In this document: positions 41,201 to 53,880 of the stretch, piece after piece
How positions within the stretch are numbered: position 1 is the first letter of the stretch
Layout of the letters: each line of letters begins with the position of its first letter
Assembly (NCBI GenBank): GCA_001695595.3
Contig: MBPM02000039.1
Location: 1 to 64,000 of the forward strand
Reading direction: 5' to 3'
DNA length: 64,000 nucleotides
Source of the DNA: Plasmopara viticola
Taxonomy: Eukaryota; Oomycota; Peronosporomycetes; Peronosporales; Peronosporaceae
Program-made: the position numbers and the translations under genes
The notes under the pieces: model-generated
What the model was told of the DNA's origin: nothing
Database searches by the model: none
What the model saw: the letters and a program-made list of their open reading frames with translations, nothing else

Positions 41201-44119
41201 AGACCGGATAAGAAGATTGATTGAATAAATAAATGGTGCTATATACAAAATCCACCGCTAACTAAGCATAAGCTTGGCATCTTGGAGCAAACGAGGGATC
41301 ATTTCGTCGGACCTTTCTCGTTTTTGAAAGGGCTAGGTCAGCGCGCACCATAAACTGTCCCAAAATGATGTTGACACACCCACCATTTTTTGTTTCTTAA
41401 CGAGCCATCACGGTGTGTAAAGCGTACTGTTGGGCATTTAAGCAATTATGATACTAGTTCCTCGACCCTGTTACACACAAATAGTAGACCTTTCACGGGC
41501 AAGCGACTTGCGTCTATACCCGGCGGTATGTAAGTCATAAAGCTCTTCGTTTACTGCATCGGTGACTCAGACTTCTAAAATTCAAGAGTTTGAATCCCGA
41601 CGATTGTTTTCTTTGTCTTTGATTTCAACTCCTTTTTACTGATGCCTAACATTAAGACCTCATCGGCGAATATATTCTAGATCGGTATCCTTTGGAAATC
41701 CTGGACTTCCATGTTTTTATAAAAGAGGCCATGTTTTATGAAAGAGGCGCATAGCTAATGAGTCGGGCGACAAATTTCCTTGATAAAAAAAAGCATTTTG
41801 ACAGTATTGCTGTGATCTTCTTGCAGCCCTTGCGAACAGAGATCCAAACGGGTGTTTGCGAGTGCATCTGAAGCGCTTTTCACCATCCGACCGCCCACTA
41901 CCAACGGGCCATAAGATGAGGGAGAACGAGAGGCGCGCGCTCCTCGCCCTGAGGTTGCTGCATATATTATCCTACCCGAATTGCTCTTTGCATTTCCAGC
42001 TTGACGCCTACGGCGTAGACGCAACTTTCGTGATAGATGCAGCCTTCGAGGAAGGCATAGCTGTTCTGCATGCGCGGCCGTCATTGCAAGCACATCCTTT
42101 AATGTAAGTGGCGCATCCTACATGCTTATAAGCCGATTGCTGCCATCATCTTGGTTTGACGCTAGCTGCAGAAAAGAATGTTCTTAGAAAGTTCAACGAA
42201 AATGCACAACGTACGATATCTTTGACTCAGTCGGCACTCTTTTTGAGATCATACGAGAAAGTTACATATTATCGGCCGAAGTAAACACCACGAGGGGTCT
42301 GCTTATGGAGTGATTATTATGCCTTCAGGGCATGAGAATGGGCTTGCAGCGTTCAATTGTCCGGTCCCGCAATTGTTTAGGTCCCACCTGGTGCATTCAC
42401 AAGCATATGGTTGTCCATAGCGATGCAGAAAACGGTGACCATATTGTTTTCCTGCGAGCGGTGCTCAAGTGCATGGACCCTTTGATGCTTTTCGCTGATG
42501 CGAATGAGACTATTTTGGTGTAGACGAAATCTTTGGGCAGGCCCCTTGAGATCAAGGCCATAGTGGATTGGCTTCTCTATCTGAATTTGGTTTAATTGAA
42601 ACATTAGCATGGCCTCGTCAAATCTATATTGCGGGTACGCAGAAGATGCAAGCCCACAATGACGTTGAGTTAGTAGAGCTTCGAACTCATACTCAACCCT
42701 TTTGACCCATTGAAACTGTTATCGTCGAGTCAGACCTGACCGTAAGTTTGACCGAAGAGCGCGGCGTGTGCAATTCTATGAGCGACCGAGTCACTATCCA
42801 ACGGCATAATGAGCTTAAGTTGATGGCTTGCTTGGACACTGTGAGCGTAGCTAATGTCGTATTGTACTGTGTATATCAGCTGTCGATGCACTAGGTAAGA
42901 AGACGGACTGTTGGAGTAAAAACAACGGTCATACTTGTTGGACAAAAATTTGCTTATCCTTTACCTATTCGAACTCTTAGGATCCAAAACTTTGACAGGG
43001 GAGTTTAATAAGAATTTACAATTTGTTGTGGAAATTGGTAAAATGCAAAGCAAATAGGTCGGGACTGAGTTCGCTACTGCTACCTCTAAGCCGACTCCTA
43101 TCTCCTGTACGTATATTTACTATCCACTAAATAGACAGAATGTATCACCTTCTTCAAGTTTTTTACGCTACATTTGGATGGATTGGTCATCTGGCCATAT
43201 TGATGTTGTCGTCAACCGAGATTTCTGCTTTCAAGCGAACATAAGCGAGGCATGCATCTTGTCAGGTGAGTTATGACTATGTCTCACAAAATAATTGTAA
43301 GCGATGTTTTGAACAAGAATGCAAAACCTAATACTGATAATTTCACATTTACATCATGTCAATTCGATAGATAGTAACTGTAGGACTTTTTTTCGCCACC
43401 ATTGATCAAGCTCAGCTCGCATTTAAAGGTGTAAGTTGTATTGGGTCTTGAATAACTCGAGTAAAAGTAACTCTTGGAACGAGGCGAATATCGATCTGCA
43501 ACTTTTAACTACAAGACGAAAGCCAACAACAGAACTCACGCTTTAAAAAGCAGAATGATACGGCAGCCTCGCTGCACCTTACGTGCACATGTAGAAAGGC
43601 AAATAAATGAAGACCTGAGAGAATCACCAAATGTCAAGTTGACGGCTCGCAAGCAAAATATGTGAATAAAGCCTGCCAGCACCGGCGACCCGTTGGAACT
43701 ACTTGAGCCTAGTTTTGACTTGGGCTTGGCAAAGGCCGACGGCAACATAAGCGTTGTGGTTTTCGTGAAACATGGCATATCAAGCACCACTTCAGCCAGT
43801 CTCATTGGAAAAGCTAGGCTGAATATGCGACCTGGACCGCCGCTGTTCGAATACGAATAATGTAGAGATACCTACTCAGGGAATACATTAAATCTAATGC
43901 CAATGCGTTGGCAAAGAAGAAGCCAAGAAGTGTTCTATTTCAAAGCAAGGCTGCTAATATTCTTTGTGTAATACCGGTTTAGGGTACCTACAGAAGTATC
44001 TCGAATTCTAAGGATGATCACTAAGATGTTCTGACAATCTTTATCATACATGTCGCTCTCCTCAATTATCATTTTTTTCGCCTACTACCCGAATCTTTAT
44101 TTAACCCACACACACTAAT
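38206..44119. other. 5.9-kb stretch without a recognised gene
   Basis: Only short frames (at most 112 codons, 41755-42093) with no family features. An open frame of 89 codons at 39464-39733 (plus) has no recognisable motif. The part 42,300-43,900 has several medium frames on the plus strand with a retroelement-like look, but I could not align any domain, so I leave it unassigned. Confidence 0.5.
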
Positions 44120-45214
44120 TTATCGGCTTCGAGAAAATGACGAAGGCGACATTGGTGCTCTGGAAAGGTTTAGACTGCGGAGGTATGGAAGCCCATTGCC
44201 CGCTGAAGTCGAGCGAGACATCGAAACACTCGAGGCAGATGTTGTTTTCGCCAAGGCGAAGCGCTGAGGCAAAGTTTCGCTTACTCGGCGATATATACTG
44301 GGCGATTCTAATCGAGGTCCTACTAGCGACGGCAGCACATGAGGAGTAGTCCATACTTGTCTTCTGGGCTCATCTGCTCTAAGTACAACGGTTTTATAGT
44401 TCGTCGAACTGGACGCTGCTCTCGAGGCTGCCAAAGTATATGAATCCACCATTAAACTTGCAGCACCACATTCCGAGCGCAAGTACTCTGGGGAAGTTTG
44501 TTGCACTTGATACTGTTGATACGGTTCGCGGTGAAGACGCCGAGGTTGCTGCCTATTGCGAACTATTGGAGCATCAACAGCTCGAAATTGGGAAGGCGCC
44601 ACGTTATCGTCCAAAGAGTCTGACGTTGAGTACGATAAAGAAGGGGATGCGGGCAAGACAGGTCCTCGCAGATTCTGTATCGATGGCAAAGTCATGATCA
44701 TGGGCCCGGAGCTTGTTGACGGGCGGTAATTCCTTCTCGTACTCGACAGCATGCTAGGTAGGACCCCGTAAGACTTGCTCGGAAGATGGTGCCATACACT
44801 TGGCTCTTGACGCGCCTGCTCGTCATCTCTGACATTTTCCTCTGATATACTGTCCCGTCGTCGCTTTCTCGAAAACTTTTTAGCGTCAAATTTTCGCTGG
44901 TGCCGGTTCTGCTTGTTGCGGTGCATGTCGCACAAATTGTGAGGTTTGCCATTCCGCTTGACAGCTCGTTCGTTCTCGCATTTCCGGGACTGGTACAGAC
45001 ACTTGCCGCGATATGGACCGGGACTGCGAGCCGACAAGTGAACAGTAGGTTTCGCAACTAGTAAGGGGTTTGCCTTCTCTGCGTCAATTTCTTTACACTT
45101 ATAAACCGCGTTCTTGTTCTCTACAAAATCTCGGTTGTCCTCGGATTTTGAAGCGATGAAGTTGTCACTAGTGTCCGAGACGTTGTCATCTTCCACAGAA
45201 GCAGGGGGCTGCAT
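44120..45214 (-). CDS. Ser-rich protein with oomycete C-C-H-C-H zinc module
   Basis: 364 codons from the ATG at 45214; the frame is open to 45487 and another ATG lies at 45469, but the segment between looks non-coding. Residues 72-98 carry CLYQSRKC, then HNLCDMH, giving C72-x6-C79-x12-H92-x2-C95-x2-H98, followed by HRNKQNRHQRKFDAKKF. I recall this Cys/His plus basic module from many oomycete proteins of unknown role; a nucleic-acid or zinc-binding function is inference. The rest is low complexity: acidic N-terminus, nuclear-localisation-like RKRRRD, and a Ser/Pro/Gln-rich C-terminal half. Probably nuclear. It is flanked on both sides by repeat-rich DNA. Confidence 0.75.
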   Translation of the reverse strand: MQPPASVEDDNVSDTSDNFIASKSEDNRDFVENKNAVYKCKEIDAEKANPLLVAKPTVHLSARSPGPYRGKCLYQSRKCENERAVKRNGKPHNLCDMHRNKQNRHQRKFDAKKFSRKRRRDSISEENVRDDEQARQEPSVWHHLPSKSYGVLPSMLSSTRRNYRPSTSSGPMIMTLPSIQNLRGPVLPASPSLSYSTSDSLDDNVAPSQFRAVDAPIVRNRQQPRRLHREPYQQYQVQQTSPEYLRSECGAASLMVDSYTLAASRAASSSTNYKTVVLRADEPRRQVWTTPHVLPSLVGPRLESPSIYRRVSETLPQRFALAKTTSASSVSMSRSTSAGNGLPYLRSLNLSRAPMSPSSFSRSR

Positions 45215-46358
45215 TGTCAAAGCAAACAGAGAAAGAGAGCGACTGAGCTCAGCAAACGAGTGACTGCCAGGGCAGATACGGGATGTTGAGCATACGATAG
45301 CACAACAGCACGATATACAATTTTCAGAGCTAAAATATGCTTCAAACATTGTATGACTATGTACGGTACCAAAAGCTGCCTGGATTTGTACAGTACCGTA
45401 TTTGCCCAAAAATTGGTTAATTCGGGAATCTGAGTTGGCAAAATAGCCATAGGAAGTATAAAAATGCATATATATATTCAATTCCAATATTGCGGATCAG
45501 AAGGCTTATGTACCGTATATCAGATCCTTTTAGGTTTTCTTATTTCTCCCGTACAACAGCCATTCGCGTAGCGTAAAGTATTAGCTCATCTTCCGATTAA
45601 ATTAGTAAGTTTCCGGCTTTTAATATAAAAAAATGCCACTCTTTGCAAGTATTGTACGCGATGCCATTTGTCTGCAAATATGAGCAACCATGCTAAGTAT
45701 GAGAAACGATAATATTTTTTGGCTCTATTTGTCCCTTATGCTCCGCATTTGAGCTGTTTTTGTGGAAAGTGCGTATAGATAGGCGCCGAGTGGCGATTAC
45801 ATTATACTATTAAACCAGATGCTGTGCATTAAGCGAAAATCTGATTGGAAAAAGAAAAAGCGGGGTCCAAATATCGCCTGGCTGTAGATTGCCCTGTAGA
45901 TGCCGTTTCTTGAACTATAAATATTTTTTTGTCGAGATTTGTGAACAAAACGGGAAGCAGTATGATTCGGCAATGTGCAATCTCGACAAATACTCAGATG
46001 TCGTTGCCGTGAAGGAAACCACTCGTAACATTTGTTAATTCCTCCATTTCTTTAGCTCCGAAAGAAAGTATCAATTTCGGAATTTCCCCGTTCAACTTGA
46101 AAAAGTTGTGCGGGAGTGGCGTCAGACTTACATAAAAAAGCTTATTATCCGGGCTCTCAGGATCCAGCGTAAGCAAGTTAGTAAGTGCATATTCTTTTTA
46201 AACAAATCAGAAATAAATTTGCACTCGATAGGGTTACAACTTTATAATATCTCCGAGGGCTTCTCACCTATAAGACTGTTTTCATTTTTCTATAACTTGT
46301 CCGTCCTAGCAACCTTGACATGTCAATCATCGCTTAGCTACTTAACAAATTTGACCAG
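45215..46358. other. Gap upstream of the zinc-module gene
   Basis: Contains the 5' flank and likely promoter of the zinc-module gene (45215 to about 45500) and AT-rich DNA with one small frame (46108-46362). No element recognised. Confidence 0.5.
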
Positions 46359-46953
46359 CTAAGCTGAGCGATGGCCGAACCTGCTGGGTAGCCACACAAA
46401 ATTGATAGGGCCTTCCACATCAACACAGCTAGAGCAGCGTAGCTGATAGTCCGAAATCTCGAGTGGTCCTACAAATCGCGCAAAGCTCTTCCAAAACCTT
46501 AAGATATAGACTGTAGTGCGTATGATGCACTCCATTTGCTTTTTTGCCTCGGGCACAGGCCATTCTGCGATAAACTTTTACATGTCGACGTCTGTTAGGA
46601 CGCCTTGCAATATATCTTAGGCATGAGATTTCATCCATGCTGAAGGACTTCTTAGATAATTTGATGTGAATTTGCTGCTCTTTACACCGTTTGGGTACTT
46701 GGTCTAAAGCCGTTACGTGGTATGCAACATCTTCTCTTTGTGTGAGTACGTAGATGTCGCTCAAGAAGATTTTCATCTCATTCCTCAACGCCCAAAAGAC
46801 TTTCCAAAAAAGCCGGTGAATCGTACACGGGCTCCCGCTTAGTCCCATGGAAGCGACAGGGTGCTTAAAAAGATAATGTGGGGTCAAAAGGGCGGTAGGT
46901 GGGATATCCGATTCAAGCATTGCAAGCTGATAGTAACCCCAAAGCAGGTCCAT
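46359..46953 (-). pseudogene. Reverse transcriptase palm of element 3
   Basis: Open frame 46953-46429 reads MDLLWGYYQLAMLESDIPPT, ASMGLSGSPCTIHRLFWKVF and MKIFLSDIYVLTQREDVAYH. The order and spacing are those of gypsy RT. The catalytic box is LSDI instead of x-DDI, so one Asp is lost. A shifted frame continues with WKSFARFVGPLEISD, the RT thumb. Confidence 0.82.
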
Positions 46954-48010
46954 GCACGAAAACTAATGACATTCAGACATGACGTCGAAGCTGTCTTCCT
47001 CACGCGGCATCGGCATCGCTGGCAAGATCGTCGCTAGATTCAGCTGACGATAATCCACAATGCGCCAACCTACAGGCCTCGTGACACAAAATGTTGAGGC
47101 CAATAAGTCAGACATACTTGGCCGAATAATGTCTGCTTGATATGTCTATTTCGTCTATTCTTAGATTATTCTGCTCTGTTCAGAACTCTGGCGCCATTGT
47201 TTGACCGATGTCGATTCAATACCAGGCTTGAGTAAAAGTCGTGCTTAGTGCCTATCCGAATTGAAGGGGTCTCATTAGAAAGCGGTGTTCAAATTAGTGT
47301 ATTTGCATACTTGCGCAGCCTTTTATACGCTTTACAGTCCTTAAGCGATTTCCAATTTGATTTTGAAGCCTCCGGCCTTCTCACAATCATGTAAATTGAC
47401 GACGAACACAGTATCAATGTCTTTGCCGTGGCGCAACATTTGCAAAAAATGTGGAGACATTGGTTCTGCGGCTTTAGTTAAATTAGCGCGTGGTGGGTGG
47501 TCTGTGTTGATGCAAGGAGTCATGCGCCCTGTAGTCTAGTCGATATTTAAAGCTTTCTCATGAAGCCACATCGTGCCGACGATAACATCCTTGTTCTCAA
47601 TTTATGCATGACTTGGAATAACATCGTTGTTAATGGAAAATAAGGTCATATACACAGTTTGTTGGGGATGATGAAAAGCCGTTTTGTAACCAAGCATAAT
47701 CTCACGCTTGGTCACTTTAAGCTCAATGTGCTTCAATTAGTATTCGGACACACCTTTAAGACTACATGCGTTGTCGATTAAGATGGTGGCGGGTCTCTCT
47801 TGACCAACGTCTTTAAAAGTTTTAGCATCTGCTTCGAGGATAGCATATAGTGCACCTCTAACATAACGATTCGCTTTTTACATTTAGAAGCGTTAGATCG
47901 CGGTGATTCGTGGCCGATAACTTCACAATTGTTACATGCTGCTAAATTACCCAGTCATCGTTCTTGTTCTTCCTCTTTTCAAAACGCTTTGATTTTCGAG
48001 ATCGTGACAT
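46359..48010 (-). mobile_element. Decayed Ty3/gypsy fragment (element 3): gag end to RT
   Basis: Minus strand, right to left: a zinc knuckle ACNNCEVIGHESPRS near 47,950 (C-x2-C-x4-H kept, last Cys lost), a protease/linker region with stops, RT fingers VTRPVGWRIVDYRQLNLATIL at about 47,085-47,020, then the RT palm. No LTR of its own was found. Integrase and RNase H are missing, so it is truncated at its 3' side near 46,359. Confidence 0.78.
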
Positions 48011-48576
48011 TTTCGCACGATAGCTGATTCTAAGAACATCGTCTTGAACAACTTGACCGACATACAGTTTTGCTACCCGAGAAACAGGCAAACTCGACGT
48101 AAGGCAGCTTCATTGGCCTCTAGCAGAGTACCCAATCTCTTCCGAAAGGTCCTCTACGGTCTCTTTTCGTAACCCATTCCGCTTTTCTAATCTACTGGTT
48201 GTCAATTCAGTTTCGGGCGTTAAGTCCTTAGATTAAGAGACAAACTCAAAGATCCTTTCCGCTGTGTGTGTCACGTTCAAACAAGATTTATTGACGAATT
48301 AGTAATTTTGTGGACGAATTTGGTGACGACTATTGCTTTGCCGCAAGAGTAGCGCTTATATGATAAAAAGTGTGGTATGGCGATGAGCAAAACTTGCTCG
48401 CAACACACGAAGGTCGTGATGTCGTTTCTTTCAATACAATCAATACGAATATCGCATCGACAACTTCACACATAAAGCAGAATCTCAAGCTTGTGAAAGC
48501 AGTCCACCTTACCACGAAAGAGCGGTGAAAGAAATGCGCGAGCAAATCAAGGCAAGTGAACGCCTGGCATAAAATC

Positions 48577-48990
48577 TGTGACGTAGCTGTCAATACCGGC
48601 AGGTTTGCCGGTAACGACTAATACGCCATATGATTACATTACTCTCAAACTACTACTATCAATAGAGAAAAGAAACCTATATGGCTGTAAATACTCCAGT
48701 ATGTGTAAAATGCCAGATGGGGTAAAGAAGAATACCATCATTTAGGATGGTAGCAGTTGATGACTGAGAACCATTTCTTGAGCTGTTGCAAACAGAAATT
48801 TGTAAGAGCCGTTTATTTAATATCACCTCTAAAATTGAGCTGAGCAACAAAGACTCCTTTTCTTTTATCACCTTCGACCCGCTTGCCACCCAGGCCTCGT
48901 CCAATGACCGAACTTTAAGGAAGCTTCCTCAACTGTGTTCCACAGTAGCACTTGTCGTTTTAGGTCCAATACTTCAAAGCAAGGGTGCTC
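48577..48990 (+). repeat. LTR related to that of element 2, probably 5' LTR of element 4
   Basis: Starts TGTGACGTAGCTGTC, followed by ACCGGCAGGTTTGCCGGT (48595-48612), the element 2 palindrome with two changes, and TACGCCATATGATTACATTA as in the LTR at 24526. Similarity persists through GACC-CGCTTGCCACCCAGGCCTCGTCC. No polypurine tract precedes it, and a gag remnant lies 0.9 kb downstream in the same sense, which fits a 5' LTR. Confidence 0.65.
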
Positions 48991-49860
48991 GTGGTCACAT
49001 AGCGACAAGCGAGTCATCTTGTAATTAGTTGCACGAGCCGCACAGATTACAAAAAATATCTTTCAACAAAAACTTAATGTTCAGTAGTTGATTAGTGTGA
49101 GTGTGGTACAAATAACTGGAAATCCTTCAGTTGGTCAAATTCTTTTGCCTTTCGGTGGAATCTTGTCCCGCTGCTGAAAACACGACAAATAAATTCTAGA
49201 CAAATTACCCATTTGGTTTTGCTTGACCTATATTCATTACAACTGAACTGTTTCGTTCGGCTTCGCTTTCGGGAAAGCGAAAGACATGTAAGCCTACAGG
49301 CCCTAGTTCCTAACGAGCCTTAAAAATGAACTCGGTAGGCTCCGGAAGGACTTGTGGCGAGCAACAGTGAAACAGGTGAAGGTCGTCCAGATTATCCGAA
49401 ACAAAAAAAAAATCGGATTGTAAAGACTGAGCGGCTAAAAATCTAGTGCTGGACATGACTGGTAATCTTGAACTCCGTATGCAGCAAACCTAAGACCTTT
49501 CAAATGCTTCATTCTACCACTCATATATTTCTAAAAATAAGTTTGGACTGCAAAACAAACCTTTATCAGCTCTAATGGTGCTGAGAAGTTAAGTAAGTAT
49601 GGCTCAACAAAGAGGTCGTACGGTTAAGCGCCTATCTTTAAATCCAAGACCTCGTCAACAGAGCCATATTAGTGCTCTCGGCGACGATAGAGTTTTAGAT
49701 TAGCGACACACGAGCGCCGACACCGCGAGATCAGGCAAGTGCCAATGCCAAGCAGATATAACCGCGCAGACAAATGTAACTCGTTCTGTAGTGACAGGAC
49801 AAGATATATTTTACATGCAATAATTACTGTTACGTCTCATTAGCAACGTCAATTATCTCA

Positions 49861-50128
49861 AGCCCAGGTGCAAGCTCAAGTGCAGGCCCAGATGCAACCG
49901 ACTAATGAGCACTCTGAGTTCATCGTCGCATCAAGAGACGATCAGAAGAAGGAAGATTTTTCTGGTAACGATGGGAAATTTGGCAAAGATCTCGAAGTAT
50001 GGATCATTGCAAAGGAACGGTACTATGCCAATCAGCGCCACATAATGGCAACGGGGTTGTTAGTCTACGTTATACTTATCTCAAAAAATTTAGGCAAATC
50101 CGTAAAAATAAGCACCGTGCCTTTATAG
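49861..50128 (+). pseudogene. Gag remnant (element 4)
   Basis: Plus strand reads a Gln-rich leader (QAQVQAQVQAQMQ) followed by DLEVWIIAKERYYANQRHIM, which matches the start of the retrotransposon gag domain (aromatic/RYYAxxRH pattern). The frame is lost after about 90 codons. Similar Gln-rich leaders precede gag in gypsy elements. The downstream pol part is not recognisable before the repeat at 51095. Confidence 0.6.
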
Positions 50129-51094
50129 CCGATTGCGAGCGCATAAACGTGCACAAGATATGGGCACAATCCAAGTCTTAACTGCGCACACGCTTCAGGC
50201 CGAATAATTTAGTATGATTTCCAAGAGCGGATGTCTCACCAAAGATAAAGAAGCCCTAGATTGCTCCAAATGCTTCGCGTATGGAGGCAGGAACACAAGC
50301 AAGTACCTTTTTGTGACCGAGCCGAAAAAATAGACGAACATTCATCTAAAAGCTACATTGAAGGTTTTGTCTTATTTTATCACTAAGGCAGCAAAAAAAT
50401 CTGCGATCATAAAGCCTGATGGCGTCATCGTAGTCATTACTCCGTGTTTGCCAGCAAAACCTTCACATGCAGCTCCATGAAAGCGTATAATGGTTGGCAC
50501 TGTAATACACACATTTCGAAAATTGCGCCCTTTTGCCTCTCAATTGTACCGGAAAGTTTATTCATGTTTGACACAAGTTAGCTTTCAAGCTTGAATATAA
50601 AAGCTTGATTACAGTGTTGAACTATATATAGATCGACAAGCACGATGACGGAATATTTGAGCAGATCTCGCTTAGATCATGTCATCACTTAATGGACCGT
50701 CAACACGCTCATCACCAACCGGCGGTTCGAGACCCAACAAAGCGGTTTATGTGCATTGCAATTGCTACTGCCTCTGTACGCAAGTGACAAAATTAACGAT
50801 GTACTAAGAAGATTCCAAAATTGGCTAAAGCCAGCGGAAGAAGGGAAAGGTCACTTAACTTACATCGCCTAGGATCAAAAACAATTCTTTTTCGGTTGTT
50901 GTGCGTAGTTTTGACAACTATCTGATTGACTGACAGCCGGCTATATGCCTTGTCAGCTGCAATATGTATCTTATGTAGCTATACATCAACATTTAAAAAA
51001 GTAAAAACAACTTGATGTATATAAGTAATACCTGATAGAAGGGAGCTTTCTTGTTATCGTTCGGCCATGAATGAATTTAGAAATCATTGTAGCA

Positions 51095-51905
51095 TGTCTA
51101 TCATCGAGGCCGCGGAGACTTGCAAATTTGAATCGTCTATTTCCTGCAAATGCGACCTACCAATTTTAGTATTTGAGCCCGGAGTTCTGCTAACTAGTGT
51201 TGGTGGCTTTTTTGGTACATTTATACTACCATAGCAAGTTTGTTAGCGTGGCGTGCAACTTCTCGGCGAATTTTCCTTTTGAAAATTGAGCGCGCGGGGA
51301 TTATAACCTTAAGAACGCTTTGGTGCGCTCGAGCGTAACGGAATCAGTAAGTGTGACAAAACGCGCTCTTAAAGACGTTTCGACTTGATGAGCTTTGCAC
51401 TTTTACAAAGAATCATTAAAGATCAGTTCGAGGTATGGCTACCTTCTTCCAGCATATATATGTGATATCAGATTCGTATAAATTGGTGAAAATTGGATTG
51501 ACGTTAACGGCCCTCAAGAAAGCACCGTACAATTTCGACTACATCCGACAGAATAGAGATTAGTAAGTTCTGATGTTGCACGCTCTAATCGCTATGTTTG
51601 AATGAAGGTAAGCTCGCCGTTGCGTTGAGTCTTGATGCCAGGATTTAAAAGATGTAGTTGCGTCTATAGTGCACATTCTCGACAATTACTACACTACCAC
51701 TTTATTCACAACATCAACTTGCTGCTGAAAATGTTTGCACTAAAATATCTCGTATTGCATTTTGCGATACTAGCGTGCTTTCATTTTTCAAGTTATCATT
51801 ACTTATTTCCACAAACTCGCGTGATTAGCCTCTTCGCTCTTGTTGCGATTTTCTAAACTCTGCTTTTTTGTACGTACAGGTGGCAGTACGAGATGTTTAT
51901 TGCGG
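51095..51905 (+). repeat. Dispersed ~0.8-kb repeat, copy B
   Basis: Co-linear with 19998-20795, same orientation. See copy A for shared blocks. On the minus strand the segment near 51,390-51,210 reads SLRARFVTLTDSVTLERTKA followed by FLRL, a stop, and FAEKLHATLTNLLW. Copy A gives a matching leader and core with a frameshift instead of the stop. Confidence 0.75.
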
Positions 51906-53017
51906 AACTATTCTTCATTTGTAGCCATGCAAATTTGAAAGCAGATAAACAGTAAATTCAGCAGCGCCACCCCAGGCAGTCACTACCACGGAAGAGTTGG
52001 TAGACATTCTTTTCGCTCACGTGTTATTTAAACTATGGAGATTCCTGCTTCCTTAGAGGTCTAAAATTTATGTTTCGTCTAAGTCACACAGCTTTGATTC
52101 GGATCTTCTTCACAATGCTGGTGTTTCTAGCGGCGTGGGGCGTACTGGTATTTGAAAACAACTGAAGATGACAATATTCTTGAAGAGCGCAAGAGAAGTA
52201 TAAAATACGTTGCACTCTTTACGACAGCTTCAGCAAAGCCGATAAGCAAGGGAGACATGCCTTGTGTTCATCTAACTCGCGATCATATTACAGCTTATGC
52301 ATGGCCATACAGAAACTTGGGTGTGTTTTCATCCCTTTGGAAACAGCAAGCGTATGCTCTAAAACTTATTTGGCTATGACTTTGCAAAATCCCAATGAAG
52401 CGCGGTTGCAGATCGGGCTCAAAGACATCAGTAACAACAATTGTAGGATGATTCTTCTATTAAGCAATCCCAAAACTTCAAATTCAAATTTGGCTAAATC
52501 TTTCTTTCCTTTTGCTAAGCATATTTATCAGATACCTTGATTTGTAGCCATTTCTCTTGGATGTACCTAAAGTCACTTAGTATTTTACATGCTTACAATT
52601 TGTGCGATATCGGGAAGCTACTTGATTGCTATTATTTATCAGCCCTAGCACTGATATGTGGTGGTGTCGGCGATGCGTGACCTATTCATGTATATCGACG
52701 TTAGCCTGTTGAAAAATTATTCATTGTAAATCTATCAGGTGGAAGCGTGCTGGCTTAACGCCTTGGCGTACCCACACACATACTACTTATCTTCAACGAC
52801 ACGATGCATTTACTATCAGTTTGTGGATGGTTCGCTGTGGACATATCCAGTCTACTGCCAAGCACTCTTCCAAGCGACTATGCAAGCGTAAGTCTCGTTT
52901 CAAGACCATTTTTACTAGAGTCCATGTTGTACAAAGACAGGATGGAGAAATAGCGCTGCTTTTTTGGCACTATCGACCGCTAGGATCAGCCACCAATGAA
53001 ACAATCTGCTCAATCGG
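51906..53017. other. Gap without recognised features
   Basis: Short frames only (52152-52379, 52262-52540, 52821-53111). None shows a domain. Nothing further seen. Confidence 0.5.
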
Positions 53018-53880
53018 TCAACAAAGACCATTTTCTTTTTTAATCCCTACTGAGTCCTCCGACAGGCCGAGCAAATATTTTGTACTGATGGATAAGCAAC
53101 CGTGCAATTGAGTTGGCAATTTTGTCAATGGTGCAGCCAAATTTGGCAAGGTTAGTTTGTACACGCTAGATCCAAGCGGTGATATCACGAGCCGGATATA
53201 TAACAACAACTTTTTAATCCTGTTTACAGCACGTGGTGGGCCATGCTTTATCACACCAGTCCGGCTTCCATCGACAGCCTCAAGCTCAACCTAACCAACA
53301 ATTTCTTGTCCGAGGCCTTTTGAACCCATTGCTCCGAGATGCGTTAGCAGAGCCGTGCATTCGTCATCTGGCACATATGAGTAATGTGTCAGATCCGATA
53401 TAGACGAGATCACAGTTGTTGCATGATTTAGCTCCTACTTAAACAAACCGATGCACATTAGTATAAACATTTTCTGGCTTGGTCTTTACCTCGAAATTAT
53501 ACTTCGCCAAGAATAGTCACCCGGCTAATTCCCTGCAAGAGGTGAGGCCACTGTGTCGCAGTGTAGTGACGCATAAGATGTAAAGGTAAAAAGAACAGAG
53601 GCTCCATTAAATAACAAATAGAGTTCTACCGAGAGCACGATAGCTTGTTTGGCAAACTGGATCTGACTAAATTTTATCGCGATCACTTGATCTTGCCTCT
53701 CGGCGCCTGCTTGTAGCAGTGAACTGCTGATGGCAACATCTAGCGTGTCACAGATGACACTGAGCGGTCGTTCTACATATAATAAGGCCATGATATGCGC
53801 CTGCAACAGGTGCTTCTTGGCTTTGTCAAGCGCCTCATGGCATTGGGTTTTTCAAACATTTTGTGTCGAAGGAGATCAGA
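53018..53880 (-). pseudogene. RNase H to integrase-leader remnant of a gypsy element (element 5)
   Basis: Frame 53806-53525 reads ALLYVERPLSVICDTLDVAI, SSSLLQAGAERQDQVIAI and QFAKQAIVLSVELYLLFNGA, the RNase H domain with Asp kept in the CDxxDVAI motif region. The continuation after stops reads FEVKTKP at about 53,490, the end of RNase H before the integrase leader, which continues to about 53,018 with VYKLTLPNLAAPLTKLP. Heavily broken. Sequence upstream to 54,160 may be RT but is not readable. Confidence 0.72.

Noticed and set aside
41550..41605. tRNA-like segment (GACTTCTAA anticodon-loop look, GTTTGAATCCCG box-B look)
   Set aside because: The T-stem arms do not pair and no matching acceptor stem exists upstream; at best a heavily decayed tRNA-derived remnant.
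49262..49283. Near-palindrome TTCGCTTTC-GG-GAAAGCGAA
   Set aside because: Isolated 20-bp hairpin with no T-run, gene end or repeat copy nearby to give it a role; may be chance.
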